Source: Pseudomonas rhizophila
Lineage (GTDB): Bacteria; Pseudomonadota; Gammaproteobacteria; Pseudomonadales; Pseudomonadaceae
Direction of reading: 5' to 3'
Length of the DNA: 64,000 nt
Assembly (NCBI RefSeq): GCF_003033885.1
Contig: NZ_CP024081.1
Span: 4,427,919-4,491,918 of the forward strand
Part shown: positions 63,329 to 64,000 of the stretch, piece by piece
How the letters are laid out: each line of letters starts with the position of its first letter
Position numbering within the stretch: position 1 is the first letter of the stretch
Made by a program: the position numbers and the translations under genes
The notes under the pieces: model-generated
Told to the model about the DNA's origin: nothing
The model's input: the letters and a program-made list of their open reading frames with translations, nothing else
Databases searched by the model: none

Positions 63329-64000
63329 ATGAATCAAAGACATGTAATCAACGCCTCGGTCAGCCCGAAGGGCAGCCTGGAGACTTTGTCCCAGCGCGAA
63401 GTCCAGCAACTGAGTGAAGCCGGTTCCGGCAGTATCTATACCCTCTTCCGCCAGTGCGCCCTGGCCATTCTCAACACCGGCGCCCATGTCGATAACGCCA
63501 AGACCATCCTGGAAGCCTACAAAGACTTCGAGATCCGTATTCACCAGCAAGACCGCGGCGTACGCCTGGAACTGCTGAACGCCCCGGCCGACGCCTTCGT
63601 CGATGGCGAGATGATCGCCAGCACCCGCGAGATGCTGTTCAGCGCCCTGCGCGATATCGTCTACACCGAGAACGAACTGGACAGCCAGCGCATCGACCTC
63701 AGCTCCTCCCAGGGCATCAGCGACTACGTCTTCCACCTGCTGCGCAACGCCCGCACATTGCGCCCTGGGGTGGAGCCAAAAATCGTCGTGTGCTGGGGCG
63801 GCCACTCGATCAACACCGAAGAATACAAATACACCAAAAAAGTCGGCCACGAACTGGGCCTGCGCAGCCTGGACATCTGCACCGGCTGCGGCCCGGGCGT
63901 GATGAAAGGCCCGATGAAAGGCGCCACCATCGCCCACGCCAAACAGCGTATCCACGGCGGCCGTTACCTGGGGCTGACGGAGCCTGGCATCATCGCCGCC
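63329..64000 (+). CDS. ppnN: Pyrimidine/purine nucleotide 5'-monophosphate nucleosidase, N-terminal part (3' end outside window)
   Basis: Open from ATG at 63329 to the window end (224 codons, no stop). The N-terminal DUF4478-type domain begins HVINASVSPKGSLETLSQREVQQL, and the LOG-family Rossmann domain starts PKIVVCWGGHSI and includes DICTGCGPGVMKGPMKGATIAHAKQR, with LGLTEPGIIAA at the end. PpnN cleaves nucleoside monophosphates at the N-glycosidic bond and is regulated by (p)ppGpp in E. coli. AAGGAAAGCTGA precedes the ATG. The E-type residue of the LOG motif (PG-x-ME) is Lys here (GVMKGP). Confidence 0.85.
   Translation, partial: MNQRHVINASVSPKGSLETLSQREVQQLSEAGSGSIYTLFRQCALAILNTGAHVDNAKTILEAYKDFEIRIHQQDRGVRLELLNAPADAFVDGEMIASTREMLFSALRDIVYTENELDSQRIDLSSSQGISDYVFHLLRNARTLRPGVEPKIVVCWGGHSINTEEYKYTKKVGHELGLRSLDICTGCGPGVMKGPMKGATIAHAKQRIHGGRYLGLTEPGIIAA

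Overview
This 64-kb window is chromosomal DNA from a gamma-proteobacterium, almost certainly a fluorescent Pseudomonas of the P. fluorescens group. The reasons are the GC-rich coding sequence, the bkdR-bkdA1A2B-lpdV locus, an MvaT/MvaU-type H-NS analogue, HppD, AruH, an MHYT-GGDEF-EAL protein, and two families of palindromic REP elements (GTGGCGAGGGAGCTTGCTCCCGC and TGTGGGAGCGAGCCTGCTCGCGA types, both longer than quoted here in places) in most larger intergenic gaps. No rRNA, tRNA, CRISPR array, insertion sequence or prophage was seen.

Layout. 0-6.4 kb: tail of an OprD-type porin, then uronate dehydrogenase, an aldarolactonase, a three-gene TRAP transporter and an aldose-1-epimerase-like protein, together an oxidative uronic-acid uptake and catabolism module. 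6.4-13.3 kb: branched-chain keto-acid dehydrogenase operon with divergent regulator bkdR, followed by ilvE. 13.4-19.7 kb: EamA exporter with divergent AraC regulator, a tandem array of 134-bp REP doublets, an ArsR regulator that reads into that array, an FKBP isomerase, a protealysin-like M4 protease with its emfourin inhibitor, an RcnB-like protein and a DJ-1/PfpI protein. 19.9-25.9 kb: HEAT-type (AlkD-like) protein, c-di-GMP enzyme, pncA and an RstAB-like two-component system. 26-32.8 kb: a more AT-rich accessory stretch with a 151-aa unknown, an autotransporter and a 1011-aa unknown protein. 32.8-42.4 kb: aruH, glycerate kinase, aldo/keto reductase, RarD-like permease, hppD, EamA permease with divergent LysR regulator, a decayed EAL gene and an MvaT-like protein read from a TTG codon. 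42.5-51.2 kb: gloA, ahpC/ahpF, gorA (thiol and peroxide defence), galU and several small hypothetical genes. 51.3-57.4 kb: a 520-aa Ig-like unknown, then an alkylation-repair cluster (2OG-Fe(II) oxygenase, alkB, ada), a GyrI-like protein and nitronate monooxygenase. 57.7-64 kb: modABC behind a ModE-like operator, topoisomerase IB, a ClpP-like protein, a KGG stress protein, a DUF3087-type membrane protein and the start of ppnN.

The most interesting signal is regulatory. The 1011-aa and 520-aa unknown genes lie about 20 kb apart, yet 67-75 bp upstream of their starts they carry nearly identical 20-bp palindromes (TACTGTCAGATCTGACAGGT and TACTGTCAGATCTAACAGGT) that look like lux boxes. A related core, CTGTCA-N4-TGACAG, sits inside a perfect 32-bp inverted repeat ahead of the 151-aa unknown. 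No luxR or luxI is in the window. I infer a small LuxR-type regulon of large beta-rich proteins whose regulator lies elsewhere.

All calls come from reading the sequence and its translations; no database search was possible.
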